DNA from: an uncultured Acidobacteriota bacterium
GTDB lineage: Bacteria > Acidobacteriota > Terriglobia > Terriglobales > Acidobacteriaceae
Assembly: GCA_903851035.1 (NCBI GenBank)
Contig: CAINND010000091.1
Span: 1-51,188, forward strand
Reading direction: 5' to 3'
Length of the DNA: 51,188 nt
The position numbers and the translations under genes are program-made. The notes under the pieces were generated by a model. It saw only the letters and a list, made by a program, of their open reading frames with translations. It was not told the DNA's origin and made no database searches. The number at the start of each line of letters is the position of its first letter. Position 1 is the stretch's first letter. This document shows positions 41,433 through 49,544 of this stretch, one piece after another.

Positions 41433-43199
41433 CGGCATGCGCAGGCGGGCGTCGCGAATCTTGTCGATCTCGATGATGGCGATCCACTCGCCGGGCGTGT
41501 GTTTTTGCCAGACGATGCGGCCGTGCAGCAGGCGCGCGATGGTGGCGGGCGGCAGGTCCTGGTGGAAGTCGAAGTAGCGGCTCTGGATGCGGGTGTAGCC
41601 CGGAATGCGCTGGAAGAATCCGTGCGGCGGCTCGAACTTGGTGCTGAAGGCGACGACCACATCGAAGCTCTCCGGCTGCTGCTGGGCGCGGAGAATCTCC
41701 TCGGCGGAGAAGTTCTCCAGGCTGACGACCGTGAGCGGCCGTTGCACGTAGCCGAGGAAGGGCCGGGTGAGCTCGTCGCTGGCGGTCCACGCGGTCAGGA
41801 TGTGCGCCTGCGGGTAACGCTGCTCCACCAGTTGTGCCGCCTGCTGGTGCATGCGCACGTAGTCGGTCCAGGTCAGGTTGTCCTCCGGAGAGATGAACCA
41901 CGGAGGGTTGAGAAAGAGCGCGGCGACGAAGGCCAGGGCGCATCCGGCAATCCAAAGGGGCCAGGCGGGAGCGTGGCGGCGGATGACATCCACGCTGATC
42001 AGCACGACGAGCGGGATGGCGGGAATCATGTAGCGGGCGAGCAACGCTCCGCCGACGACACTGAACTCGGCGGCCTGCGCCAGGATGAGCAGCACAAAGA
42101 GCAAGCGGATGGCGGGGGTGAAGTTGGATTGGGCCTCGGCGGGAGTGGCGGCGCTGGTTGTGTATGCGGGCCTTTGGTCCTTCTCTGGTGCGGAAATAGA
42201 CGGATCAGATAGGGGTCCTTCGCTGCGCTCAGGATGACACTCGGGTTGGGCCGGCGTTGTTGGATTCCCCGGGGTGTTGCGATGTGCATCCCACGCCAGA
42301 GCGGCGGCGGAAAAGGTGAGCACGAAGAGGTTCATGTAGCCGACGGCGTGCCACAGCCGCATGACGGCCGAAAGGAAGATGCGCAGGGGGGTGATGGTGG
42401 CTCCGACGTTGTAGCGCAGGTAGTCGGGATTGCCGAAGACGTGTCCTGTGCGGTGGTGATGGTAGGCGTACCAGCCGATGAGCGGAACGAGAGCCAGCAG
42501 GTAGGCCGCGGCCTGGGCGAGGGTGCGGCGCGGAAGTTGGAGCCGCTCGGCAAGCTGCGGGCGGTAGCGTTGGGCGATGGTGGTCAGAAGGTCAAAGCCA
42601 AAGAGGGTGAGGGTGAAGACGACGGTTGTTTCCTTGGCGAGGGCGGCGAGGGCGGCGAAGAGGACAGCCTGCCAGCGGCGGCCAAACAGGTGGGCGTAAA
42701 GCGTCCAGAGCAAAAGGCAGAAGGCGGCGATATCAAGCTGCGTCATCTGCGACTGGGCAAAAATGGTGGGCGAGAGCGCGGTGAGCAGCACGGCGCAGCA
42801 GGCCGTGGCGCTATCCGCGATGCGGCGGGCGATGAGCCACAGGGCGGTGAGTCCGAGAGCGGCAACTAAGAGCATCGCCGAGCGTGTGAGCAGCGGATTC
42901 AGCGCGTTGGGCGCGGTGCCGGTCAGCTTCCACAGGCTGGCCAGGTAGAACATGACGAGCGGCGGGTGAGCGTTGCTGAGCGTGGTGGTGGGGATGGGAT
43001 CGCCGGTGAGGAGAATGTCGCGCGCGGCGGGGATGAAGTATCCGGCTTCGTCCCAGAAAAATGGCAGGCGCAGCCAGGGCAGGTGGGCAAGCCACAAGGC
43101 GGCGAAGATGGCGGCAAAGGCCGCTAAGCCAGAGCGCGGCGAGGGCGCCGGTGCGGGCGTCTTTCCGGATGGAATTTCTGTTAGCCCAGCGTGGCTCAT
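41418..43199 (-). CDS. GT39/ArnT-like membrane glycosyltransferase with translated repeat insertion
   Basis: A 593-residue multi-pass inner-membrane protein. The first loop has FFWDEAGYF (Asp50-Glu51), the catalytic acidic motif of dolichyl-phosphate-mannose mannosyltransferase/ArnT-type enzymes, which transfer a sugar from a polyprenyl-phosphate carrier. About ten hydrophobic segments lie between 25 and 440, then a soluble C-terminal domain follows to the end. Residues about 321-328 read CHPERSEG, a peptide encoded by a dispersed repeat (42210-42232), inserted in a loop with the frame kept. The last residues ICHP also come from a repeat. GAGG precedes ATG 43199. It follows the DUF3467 gene by 18 bp, one operon. 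The sugar and acceptor are unknown. Confidence 0.82.
   Translation of the reverse strand: MSHAGLTEIPSGKTPAPAPSPRSGLAAFAAIFAALWLAHLPWLRLPFFWDEAGYFIPAARDILLTGDPIPTTTLSNAHPPLVMFYLASLWKLTGTAPNALNPLLTRSAMLLVAALGLTALWLIARRIADSATACCAVLLTALSPTIFAQSQMTQLDIAAFCLLLWTLYAHLFGRRWQAVLFAALAALAKETTVVFTLTLFGFDLLTTIAQRYRPQLAERLQLPRRTLAQAAAYLLALVPLIGWYAYHHHRTGHVFGNPDYLRYNVGATITPLRIFLSAVMRLWHAVGYMNLFVLTFSAAALAWDAHRNTPGNPTTPAQPECHPERSEGPLSDPSISAPEKDQRPAYTTSAATPAEAQSNFTPAIRLLFVLLILAQAAEFSVVGGALLARYMIPAIPLVVLISVDVIRRHAPAWPLWIAGCALAFVAALFLNPPWFISPEDNLTWTDYVRMHQQAAQLVEQRYPQAHILTAWTASDELTRPFLGYVQRPLTVVSLENFSAEEILRAQQQPESFDVVVAFSTKFEPPHGFFQRIPGYTRIQSRYFDFHQDLPPATIARLLHGRIVWQKHTPGEWIAIIEIDKIRDARLRMPICHP
42210..42232. repeat. 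HPERSEG-type repeat inside the glycosyltransferase gene
   Basis: GGTCCTTCGCTGCGCTCAGGATGACA spans this region. It is read on the reverse strand as CHPERSEGP and is in frame. The same core occurs near 41370-41382. Confidence 0.75.
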
Positions 43200-43217
43200 C
43201 GTGGCCTCGACTGCAAT

Positions 43218-43517
43218 TTAGTGGATGGGGCCGCTGGGCGTAATCTGCGGATCGAGCTTGATCTCGCCGAAGGTCTGCTCGTAGTTTTCCACGTTCTGCT
43301 GGAGCATGAGCGAAAGGGCCTTGGCCTGCTGCGGGCTGAGGAAGATTCCCTGAAAGTTGGTGAGCTCGATGCCGGGGCCGCTGGTGGGCTGCACGCGGCC
43401 AAAGGCCAGGAAGAAATCCCACACGTTCATGCGGATCTGCACGCTGTTGGCATAGCCCTCGCGGTAATCGTCGGAGTTGCGGACGTTGATCTCGGGCTGC
43501 TCGGGGAAGTTGGACAT
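43218..43517 (-). CDS. DUF3467-family protein
   Basis: A 99-residue cytoplasmic protein: MSNFPEQPEINVRNSDDYRE..., then YANSVQIRMNVWDFFLAFGRVQ and NFQGIFLSPQQAKALSLMLQQNVENYE. These are the full DUF3467 pattern (function unknown). ATG 43517 has GGAG with good spacing; a TTG five codons upstream is less likely. First gene of a two-gene operon with the glycosyltransferase; divergent from GluQ-RS. Confidence 0.88.
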   Translation of the reverse strand: MSNFPEQPEINVRNSDDYREGYANSVQIRMNVWDFFLAFGRVQPTSGPGIELTNFQGIFLSPQQAKALSLMLQQNVENYEQTFGEIKLDPQITPSGPIH

Positions 43518-43601
43518 GATGGCACTCTCCAAAACTCAGGGTAACAAGTTTGCGGGCGGTGCGCACGCGGGGCAGGGTGGGCGGCGATAGAATGAGGGCT
43601 G

Positions 43602-44489
43602 ATGCCATGCGCCAAAGACAAAACGTATCGCGGGCGGATTGCGCCATCGCCTACTGGGTATTTGCACCTGGGCCATGCGCGAACCTTTTGGCAGGCCTAC
43701 GGGCGGACGCGGGCAGCGGGCGGCGTGCTCATCTTTCGCAATGAGGATTTGGACGAGCAGCGCTGCCGAGAGGAGTTTGCGCGGGCGATGTTTGAGGACC
43801 TCGGCTGGCTTGGCATCCGGTGGCAGGAGGGGCCGGATGTGGGCGGCGGGGTTGGACCCTACGCGCAGAGCGAGCGGCGGGAGTTGTATCGCGCGGCATG
43901 GCGCAGGCTGAGGGATGGGGGATGGATCTATCCCTGCACTTGCTCGAGGCGGGAACTGGCGGAGGCGGCGGTGGCTCCACATGACGACCAGGACGAGCCG
44001 CTGTATCCGGGAACGTGCCGAGAGAAAACGAGTGGTGCGACGGAGCCTGTGGGCTTCAACTGGCGCTTTCGCGTGCCGGATGGCGAGCGCATTGAGTTTG
44101 ACGATGCGAGGCTGGGACGCGTGGGTTTTGTGGCCGGACGCGACTTTGGCGATTTCGTGGTGTGGCGGCGCGATGACGTGCCGGCCTATCAACTGGCGGT
44201 GGTGGTGGATGACGCGGCGATGCAGGTGACGGAGGTGGTGCGGGGCGAGGACCTGCTGCGCTCCACGGCACGGCAGATTTTGCTGCAACGCGCGCTGGGA
44301 CTGCCGGAGGTGGGGTACTTCCACTGCGAATTGCTGCGGGACGAGCAGGGCGTGCGGCTGGCCAAGCGCCACGACGCGCTGAGTTTGCGGCACCTGCGCG
44401 AGCTGGGTTTGACGGCGGCCGAGGTGAGGCGGATAGCTGGAATGGACGGCGGGGAGGTTTTTCCAGTGGAGAAATGCGCAGAAAAGTGA
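43602..44489 (+). CDS. gluQ: Glutamyl-Q tRNA(Asp) synthetase
   Basis: A 295-residue truncated GluRS-like enzyme that adds glutamate to queuosine in tRNA(Asp). It has the class I HIGH motif HLGHA (22-26, in RIAPSPTGYLHLGHA), a Cys-rich zinc site (CTCSRRE ... YPGTC), the GEDLLRSTARQILLQRALG block, and a KMSKR-like LAKRHD. The anticodon-binding domain is absent, as expected. No dksA partner is adjacent. ATG 43602 is the start. Confidence 0.93.
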   Translation: MPCAKDKTYRGRIAPSPTGYLHLGHARTFWQAYGRTRAAGGVLIFRNEDLDEQRCREEFARAMFEDLGWLGIRWQEGPDVGGGVGPYAQSERRELYRAAWRRLRDGGWIYPCTCSRRELAEAAVAPHDDQDEPLYPGTCREKTSGATEPVGFNWRFRVPDGERIEFDDARLGRVGFVAGRDFGDFVVWRRDDVPAYQLAVVVDDAAMQVTEVVRGEDLLRSTARQILLQRALGLPEVGYFHCELLRDEQGVRLAKRHDALSLRHLRELGLTAAEVRRIAGMDGGEVFPVEKCAEK

Positions 44490-44499
44490 TTCACATCAC
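44486..44499. promoter_or_regulatory. GTGAT-N4-ATCAC dyad, candidate CRP/FNR-type box
   Basis: The 14-bp dyad lies 106 bp upstream of the ferredoxin start and overlaps the end of gluQ. The geometry (5+4+5) matches FNR-type boxes. Confidence 0.4.
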
Positions 44500-44512
44500 A
44501 GAACTGCCGTGA

Positions 44513-44551
44513 GGGAGTTCCCTTATCATCAGTGAGTGTTCGGGAATTCCC
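44513..44551. promoter_or_regulatory. Paired GGGANTTCCC palindromes upstream of ferredoxin
   Basis: GGGAGTTCCC (44513-44522) and the perfect palindrome GGGAATTCCC (44542-44551) are 29 bp apart and about 54-92 bp before the ferredoxin start. They look like a two-site operator; they could also form a hairpin in the leader. Confidence 0.5.
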
Positions 44552-44604
44552 AGCCGGCGAATGATTCGGCGGTTCCCGGGCGGCGTTTCATCAAGGAGAC
44601 TGGC

Positions 44605-44859
44605 ATGGCACACGTCATCATCGATACCTGTAAGAAGGACAACCTCTGTCTGGATTCCTGCCCCTCGGAGGCGATCCGCCCGGGCAAGGACGAGGCGGCG
44701 TGGGGCACCGTGTCCCAGCTCTACATCAATCCTGAAGAGTGCATGGATTGCGGCGCCTGCGTGGCAGAGTGCCCGACCAACTCGATTTACCCGGCCGAAG
44801 AGCTGCCCGCCGACAAGGCCGACTTCGCGGAAAAGAACGCCGCGTTCTTCACGAATTAA
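44605..44859 (+). CDS. 7Fe-type ferredoxin
   Basis: An 84-residue electron carrier. The first cluster motif is CxxxxxCxxxCP (Cys 9, 15, 19) and the second is CxxCxxCxxxCP (CMDCGACVAECP, about 46-56). Seven Cys fit one [3Fe-4S] and one [4Fe-4S] cluster, as in FdxA-like proteins. AAGGAG 6 bases before ATG 44605. It is followed after 186 bp by the CydA-like cytochrome complex, with which it may be co-regulated; the intervening stretch shows no gene. Confidence 0.9.
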   Translation: MAHVIIDTCKKDNLCLDSCPSEAIRPGKDEAAWGTVSQLYINPEECMDCGACVAECPTNSIYPAEELPADKADFAEKNAAFFTN

Positions 44860-45045
44860 CTTAATTCACTGTGGTTTCCGCCCCCGGGCTACCATGCATC
44901 AGCGTGGCGGCCCGGGTGTGTTTGCGCGTGGAAAATGATGGCGCGGCTGTGGTGAAACTTTGTTGCACGGGCGTGGCAACGGTAGGAAGATAAGTGGTTG
45001 GTGTCAGTAAGACATACATTATTTTCAGGCAGTTTGGAGAGTCCT

Positions 45046-46668
45046 TTGAATTATCCCTACTGGCAACTTGGATTTCCGGGTGGCGTGCTGATTGCGCTGG
45101 TGGCCGTGCTGCATGTATTCGTCAGTCACTTTGCGGTGGGCGGCGGCTTCTTTCTGGTGGCGACCGAGGCGCGGGCGCGGCGGACGAATGACGCGGCGCT
45201 GCTGGACTACTGCAAACGGCACACCAAGTTCTTCGCCCTGCTGACACTGGTGTTCGGCGCGGTGAGCGGCGTGGGCATCTGGTTCACCATCGGGCTGGTC
45301 AGCCCGGAGGCGACTTCGACGCTGATCCACGCCTTTGTTTGGCTGTGGGCCATCGAGTGGGTCTTCTTCTTCGTGGAGATTGCCGCGGCCATCATCTACG
45401 CCAAGACCTGGGAGACGCTCTCCGCAACGGAGCACCAGATCATCGGCTGGATTTACTTTGTCGCGGCCTGGATGAGCCTGTTCGTCATCAACGGCATTTT
45501 GACCTTCATGCTGACCCCCGGCGGATGGCTGGAAGGTCACAGCCTGGTGGCGGGATTCTTCAACCCCACGTACTGGCCCTCGCTGCTGACGCGCACGGCG
45601 GCCGCCGTGGTGCTGGCCGGGCTGTTCGCCTTTGTGACGCTGCCGAAAGACGGCGCGCGCGAGCAGGTGGCGCGACTGGGCGCCAAGTGGATGGTGGCCG
45701 GAGCGGTGGTGATGCCGGTGGGGCTGTGGTGGTGGTCGGCAAGGCTGCCGCTGTTCTCTCACCTGTCTTTGGGAATGGGCGTGACCAGCGTGACCCATGC
45801 GCTGCGCGGTGGTGTGGGCTTTAGCCTGTTGGCCTTGCTGCTGGCCCTGGTGTGCGGCGCGTGGAAGCCGTCGTGGATGCGGCCTCCGGTGGTGGCGGTG
45901 CTGGTGCTGTGCGGCATTGGCATGGTGGGCGCGGGCGAGTATCTGCGTGAGTATCTTCGCAAGCCGTGGGCGGTGAACACGCTGGTGTATGCCAACGACA
46001 TGCGCGCCGCCGAGGTGGAGACGATCAAGACAAATGGCGTGCTGAAGTCGGCAAAGTTTTTGCCGCACGCGGATGCCGCGAGCGCGGAGTACGGACGCGA
46101 CCTGTTTGTGCTGCAGTGTGGCGCTTGTCACGCGGCGGAAGGATACCGCGGCATGAGCCGGCGGGTGGATGGCTGGGACGCGGCTTTTGCGGCCGACATC
46201 CTGCAACATATTCATGTGCTGCGCGGCACGATGCCACCTTTTGCGGGCGACGAGCAGGACAGAAAAGCCTTGGGAAAATATCTGGCGGGGCTGAATCCGG
46301 AGTGGCATTTGACCATCACCGAGGCGAACAAGCTGGAGATGGGCAAGAAGGTTTTCGACAGCCGCTGCGGGCATTGCCACACGGTGAACGGATCGTTCCG
46401 CCCGCTGCGTGGAACCTTTGAGAAGGCAACGGGGGCGCAGGTGGCGGAGGTCTTTCCGGCCTTGGGCGCGATGAGCAGCAATATGCCGGACTTTAACGCT
46501 CCGGCGGATCAGGCCGAGGCGCTGGGCTTCTACATTGCGCATGAGGCGAACCTGCCGCTGGCAGTCAAGCCGGCTCCCATGCAGATGCCGACGGGGACCA
46601 ACCATTCACGGATGCGACGGCCGGCGATGCCGGGCGCACAGGCCAGCCTGGCCCAGGAGGTGCGGTAA
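45046..46668 (+). CDS. CydA-like membrane cytochrome fused to a dihaem cytochrome c domain
   Basis: A 540-residue protein. Residues 1-310 are a multi-pass membrane region resembling cytochrome bd oxidase subunit I (start NYPYWQLGFPGGVLIALVAVLHVFVSHFAVGGGFF with haem-ligand His candidates). Residues about 340-490 are a periplasmic cytochrome c part with two CxxCH sites (CGACH 358-362, CGHCH 441-445) and PPFAG and MPDF Met-bearing loops. It could take electrons from quinol and pass them to the haem c domain. TTG 45046 was preferred over TTG 44998/GTG 45001 because GGAGAG lies 4 bases upstream and the family starts MNYP. The next gene overlaps by 1 bp. Confidence 0.78.
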   Translation: MNYPYWQLGFPGGVLIALVAVLHVFVSHFAVGGGFFLVATEARARRTNDAALLDYCKRHTKFFALLTLVFGAVSGVGIWFTIGLVSPEATSTLIHAFVWLWAIEWVFFFVEIAAAIIYAKTWETLSATEHQIIGWIYFVAAWMSLFVINGILTFMLTPGGWLEGHSLVAGFFNPTYWPSLLTRTAAAVVLAGLFAFVTLPKDGAREQVARLGAKWMVAGAVVMPVGLWWWSARLPLFSHLSLGMGVTSVTHALRGGVGFSLLALLLALVCGAWKPSWMRPPVVAVLVLCGIGMVGAGEYLREYLRKPWAVNTLVYANDMRAAEVETIKTNGVLKSAKFLPHADAASAEYGRDLFVLQCGACHAAEGYRGMSRRVDGWDAAFAADILQHIHVLRGTMPPFAGDEQDRKALGKYLAGLNPEWHLTITEANKLEMGKKVFDSRCGHCHTVNGSFRPLRGTFEKATGAQVAEVFPALGAMSSNMPDFNAPADQAEALGFYIAHEANLPLAVKPAPMQMPTGTNHSRMRRPAMPGAQASLAQEVR

Positions 46669-47780
46669 TGCAGACGATGATTCCTCATGTGGATCCGTTG
46701 CCGCTGCCCGGCCCGGTGTGGCTGTTCACGGTACTTCTGCTGGTTGTGTTTACCCTGCACGTCGCGGCGATGAATTCCGCGCTGGGCGGCGGGTTGTGGA
46801 CGCTGTGGAACTATCTGCGCGGACGGCACGCCGAGCATGAGTACTCTCGGCGGCTGGCCGTGGAATTGGCTGGGATGCTGCCTACGTTTCTGGCCTTTAC
46901 GGTGACGCTGGGCGTGGCCGCGCTGCTGTTTGTGCAGGTGCTGTATGGCAACTTCCTGTACACCAGCTCGATCATCATGGCCTCAACGTGGCTGATGGTG
47001 ATTCCACTGGTGATGGTGGCCTACTACGGCTACTACTACTTCAGCTATAAGGCTGTTGAAGGAAAAGGTATTGCCGGATGCGTGCTGGCGATTTCGGTGT
47101 GCGTGCTGCTGGCGATCGGCTTCATCTTCGTCAACAACATGACCTTGATGCTGCGGCCGGAGCGCTGGCTGGAGATTTATCGCGCGCATCCGAACGGGTG
47201 GAATCTGAACCTGGGTGAGGCGACGCTGCTGCCGCGCTACCTGCACATTGTGAACGGATCGGTGGCGCTGTTTTCCGCCATATTGGCGCAGATCGGCATG
47301 AGCCGCATGAAGCAGGACGCGGGCTACGGGCGCTGGCTGGTGCAGCGCGCGGCGCTGGTGTTTGCCGCCTGCACGGGATTGCAGTTCCTGCTGGGCATGT
47401 GGCTGCTGCTGGCCACTCCGCGGGAGATTGCCATGACGCTGCTGCGCGATCCGCTGACGGGCGGAGTGTTCGGGCTGGCACTGGTCACGGTGATTGCGGC
47501 GATGCTGCTGATACTGCTGGGCAGTTTGGCGGAGAAGCCATCGAAGCTGGTGAGCGCCGGATTTGGCGTGAGCCTGCTGACGCTACTGCTGATGGTGTGC
47601 CTGCGCTACCTGCTGCGGATGGCCTACCTGAAACCCTATGCCGATCTGGGTGGGTTGCAGGTGCAGGCGCAGTGGGGCGTCATCGTGCTGTTCGTGGTGC
47701 TGTTTGTGGGCGGCCTCGGGACGGTGGCCTACATGCTGGCACTGGTGATGAAGTGCTGCAAAACGGCGGTGGCGAAGTAG
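46668..47780 (+). CDS. CydA-like integral membrane subunit
   Basis: A 370-residue, about eight-pass membrane protein. The start VWLFTVLLLVVFTLHVAAMNSALGGGLWTLWNYLRGRH echoes the first helices of the preceding CydA-like protein, suggesting paralogous halves. RYLHIVNGSVALFSAILAQIG holds a His that could bind haem b. The ATG overlaps the previous stop (TAATG), so stoichiometric translation is likely. No haem c motif is present. It probably forms a quinol-oxidising complex with its neighbour; the substrate side is inference. Confidence 0.75.
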   Translation: MQTMIPHVDPLPLPGPVWLFTVLLLVVFTLHVAAMNSALGGGLWTLWNYLRGRHAEHEYSRRLAVELAGMLPTFLAFTVTLGVAALLFVQVLYGNFLYTSSIIMASTWLMVIPLVMVAYYGYYYFSYKAVEGKGIAGCVLAISVCVLLAIGFIFVNNMTLMLRPERWLEIYRAHPNGWNLNLGEATLLPRYLHIVNGSVALFSAILAQIGMSRMKQDAGYGRWLVQRAALVFAACTGLQFLLGMWLLLATPREIAMTLLRDPLTGGVFGLALVTVIAAMLLILLGSLAEKPSKLVSAGFGVSLLTLLLMVCLRYLLRMAYLKPYADLGGLQVQAQWGVIVLFVVLFVGGLGTVAYMLALVMKCCKTAVAK

Positions 47781-47805
47781 CTTAAACAATTCAGTCATGC
47801 GGATT

Positions 47806-47829
47806 AGGCGGCCTGCGGGCCGCCTTTTT
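47806..47829 (+). terminator. Rho-independent terminator of the cytochrome operon
   Basis: An 8-bp stem AGGCGGCC with GGCCGCCT, loop TGCG, is followed by TTTT. It lies 25 bp past the stop at 47780. Confidence 0.88.
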
Positions 47830-47938
47830 CGTTGCGTTCGCGAATATTGGCGCCAGGGGCGGCGCGGTGCGGATGAATGAAAATGCGAGGTGCGGATGGA
47901 TTATGCAGACAGACCGTGCCGAAATTTCGGGCTCCGGA

Positions 47939-47954
47939 TGTGAGCGAAATCACA
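47939..47954. promoter_or_regulatory. Perfect CRP-consensus site TGTGA-N6-TCACA
   Basis: TGTGAGCGAAATCACA matches the Escherichia coli CRP consensus exactly. It is centred about 42 bp before the -35 of argR, a position typical for activation. Confidence 0.55.
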
Positions 47955-47988
47955 TGGAAAGCCGCTAGGTAGGCTGTGAAAAACAGGG

Positions 47989-48018
47989 TTGACGCGGCGG
48001 GGCATCAAGATGCATACT
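47989..48018 (+). promoter_or_regulatory. Sigma70-like promoter of argR
   Basis: TTGACG (47989-47994) and CATACT (48013-48018) are separated by 18 bp; the -10 overlaps an ARG-box-like sequence. Confidence 0.55.
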
Positions 48019-48046
48019 TATACGGTTGTGTGAATAAATTTGCACG
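48011..48046. promoter_or_regulatory. Two ARG-box-like sites
   Basis: TGCATACTTATACGG (48011-48025) and TGTGAATAAATTTGCACG (48029-48046) resemble the 18-bp ArgR box (TNTGAATWWWWATTCANW) and lie between the promoter and ATG 48058, suggesting autoregulation of the arg operon. Confidence 0.5.
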
Positions 48047-48057
48047 GTGTGAGAGCG

Positions 48058-48501
48058 ATGTCCAAAGTTTCACGTCAGAACGTCATCCTGGAGCTGGTGC
48101 AGCTGGAGAGTGTTGCCAACCAGGAGCAGTTGCGGCGGCTGCTGCTGCGGCAGGGCTTTGATGTGACGCAGGCGACACTGTCGCGCGACATCAACGAACT
48201 GGCGCTGGTGAAGACCAGCGATGGCTACAGCCTTCCGCGCGGCGAGCAGGCGGGCGAGCCGGGATATCACAGCACGGGGCGGCTGGTGCGCGAGTTTGTG
48301 GTTGAGGTCCGCGAGGCGCAGAACCTGCTGGTGATCAAGACGGTGACCGGTTCGGCGCAGCCCGTGGCGGCGGCCATGGATGGCGAAGGCTGGCCCGAGG
48401 TGGTGGGCACCGTGGGCGGCGACGACACGATCCTTGTGATATCGCAGAGCAAGAAGAACGCACACCGGGTGGCGCTGCGGATTAAAGGAATGATGCAGTG
48501 A
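48058..48501 (+). CDS. argR: Arginine repressor ArgR
   Basis: A 147-residue regulator. The N-terminal winged HTH (about 5-70, ATLSRDINELALVKTSDGYSL) is followed by the C-terminal hexamerisation/arginine-binding domain with GTVGGDDTILVI (Asp-Asp for arginine). It represses or tunes arginine genes and here heads argR-argC-argB-argD. ATG 48058 follows a GAG-type ribosome site; the stop overlaps the argC start. Confidence 0.93.
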   Translation: MSKVSRQNVILELVQLESVANQEQLRRLLLRQGFDVTQATLSRDINELALVKTSDGYSLPRGEQAGEPGYHSTGRLVREFVVEVREAQNLLVIKTVTGSAQPVAAAMDGEGWPEVVGTVGGDDTILVISQSKKNAHRVALRIKGMMQ

Positions 48502-49544
48502 GCGGCCAGAAGCTGCAGACGGCGGTGCTGGGCGCTACGGGCTACGCGGGCTTTGAACTGGCGCGGCTGCTGCTGAAGCATCCTAAGGTGGCGACGCCGT
48601 TGTTTTTGGCGCGCGCGGGCGAGGCGGCGGGCAAGCAGTTGGAAGAGTTTTATCCCGAGCTGGGGCCGCAGGCGAATTATCCGCTGGAGCCCTTCGATTG
48701 GGAGCTGCTGAAGCAGCGCGCGGTGAAGGTTTTGTTTTTGGCGACTCCGCATGAGCTGAGCCGCGAACTGGTTCCACAGGCTTTGCAAGAGGGCATCCGC
48801 GTGGTGGATTTGAGCGGAGCGTGGCGGCTGAAGGCGGAGGCAAATCGCGCGGTGTATGGCTTTACCGACGCCGATGCCGCGCTGGCCGCGAAGTTGGACG
48901 CCGAGGCCGTGTACGGATTGCCGGAGTTGCATCGCGAGGAGATTGCCGGGGCGCGGCTGGTGGCGAATCCCGGATGCTATGCGACGAGCGTGATTGTTCC
49001 GCTGGCTCCGCTGGTGAAGGCCGGGCTGGTGGACCGCAAGCGCGGCGTGATTTGCGACTGCAAGAGCGGAGTGAGCGGCGCGGGAAAGAAGCCGACGCAG
49101 AAGACTCACTTTGTGGAAGTGGCCGACAACTTTTCGGCCTACTCGGTATTTGGACATCGCCACACGGGCGAAATTTTGGAGCAGGCGGGACTCGACGATG
49201 ACGAACTTACCTTTACGCCGCACCTGCTGCCGATTCCTCGCGGCATCCTTTCGACGATCTATGTGAGCCTGGCGCGACCTGCGGCGGCCGCGGAGATTGA
49301 ACGGGTGCTGCGCGGTGCATACGGAGCAGAGGGCTTTGTGCGGATATACGGAAACAAGCATCTGCCGCAGGTGAGTTATTCGCTGCATACGAATTTTTGC
49401 GATGTGGGCTTTGAGCTGGCGCGCGACGGACGGCGGCTGACGATTGTGAGCTGTCTGGACAACCTGATGAAGGGCGCGGCGGGCCAGGCGCTCCAGAACA
49501 TGAACGTGATGCTGGGCTGGAGCGAGAAGGAGGGATTGGCGTGA
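48498..49544 (+). CDS. argC: N-acetyl-gamma-glutamyl-phosphate reductase ArgC
   Basis: A 348-residue NADPH-dependent enzyme of arginine synthesis (step 3, reduces N-acetylglutamyl-phosphate). The N-terminal dinucleotide-binding GATGYAGFEL and the active-site Cys160 in NPGCYATS are clear. GTG 48498 overlaps the argR stop (GTGA), and its stop overlaps the argB start. Confidence 0.96.
   Translation: MSGQKLQTAVLGATGYAGFELARLLLKHPKVATPLFLARAGEAAGKQLEEFYPELGPQANYPLEPFDWELLKQRAVKVLFLATPHELSRELVPQALQEGIRVVDLSGAWRLKAEANRAVYGFTDADAALAAKLDAEAVYGLPELHREEIAGARLVANPGCYATSVIVPLAPLVKAGLVDRKRGVICDCKSGVSGAGKKPTQKTHFVEVADNFSAYSVFGHRHTGEILEQAGLDDDELTFTPHLLPIPRGILSTIYVSLARPAAAAEIERVLRGAYGAEGFVRIYGNKHLPQVSYSLHTNFCDVGFELARDGRRLTIVSCLDNLMKGAAGQALQNMNVMLGWSEKEGLA

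Noticed and set aside
45025-46605. A 526-aa open frame antisense to the CydA-like gene
   Set aside because: It is very rich in Arg, His and Pro, the typical product of the reverse of a GC-rich coding frame, and has no motif.
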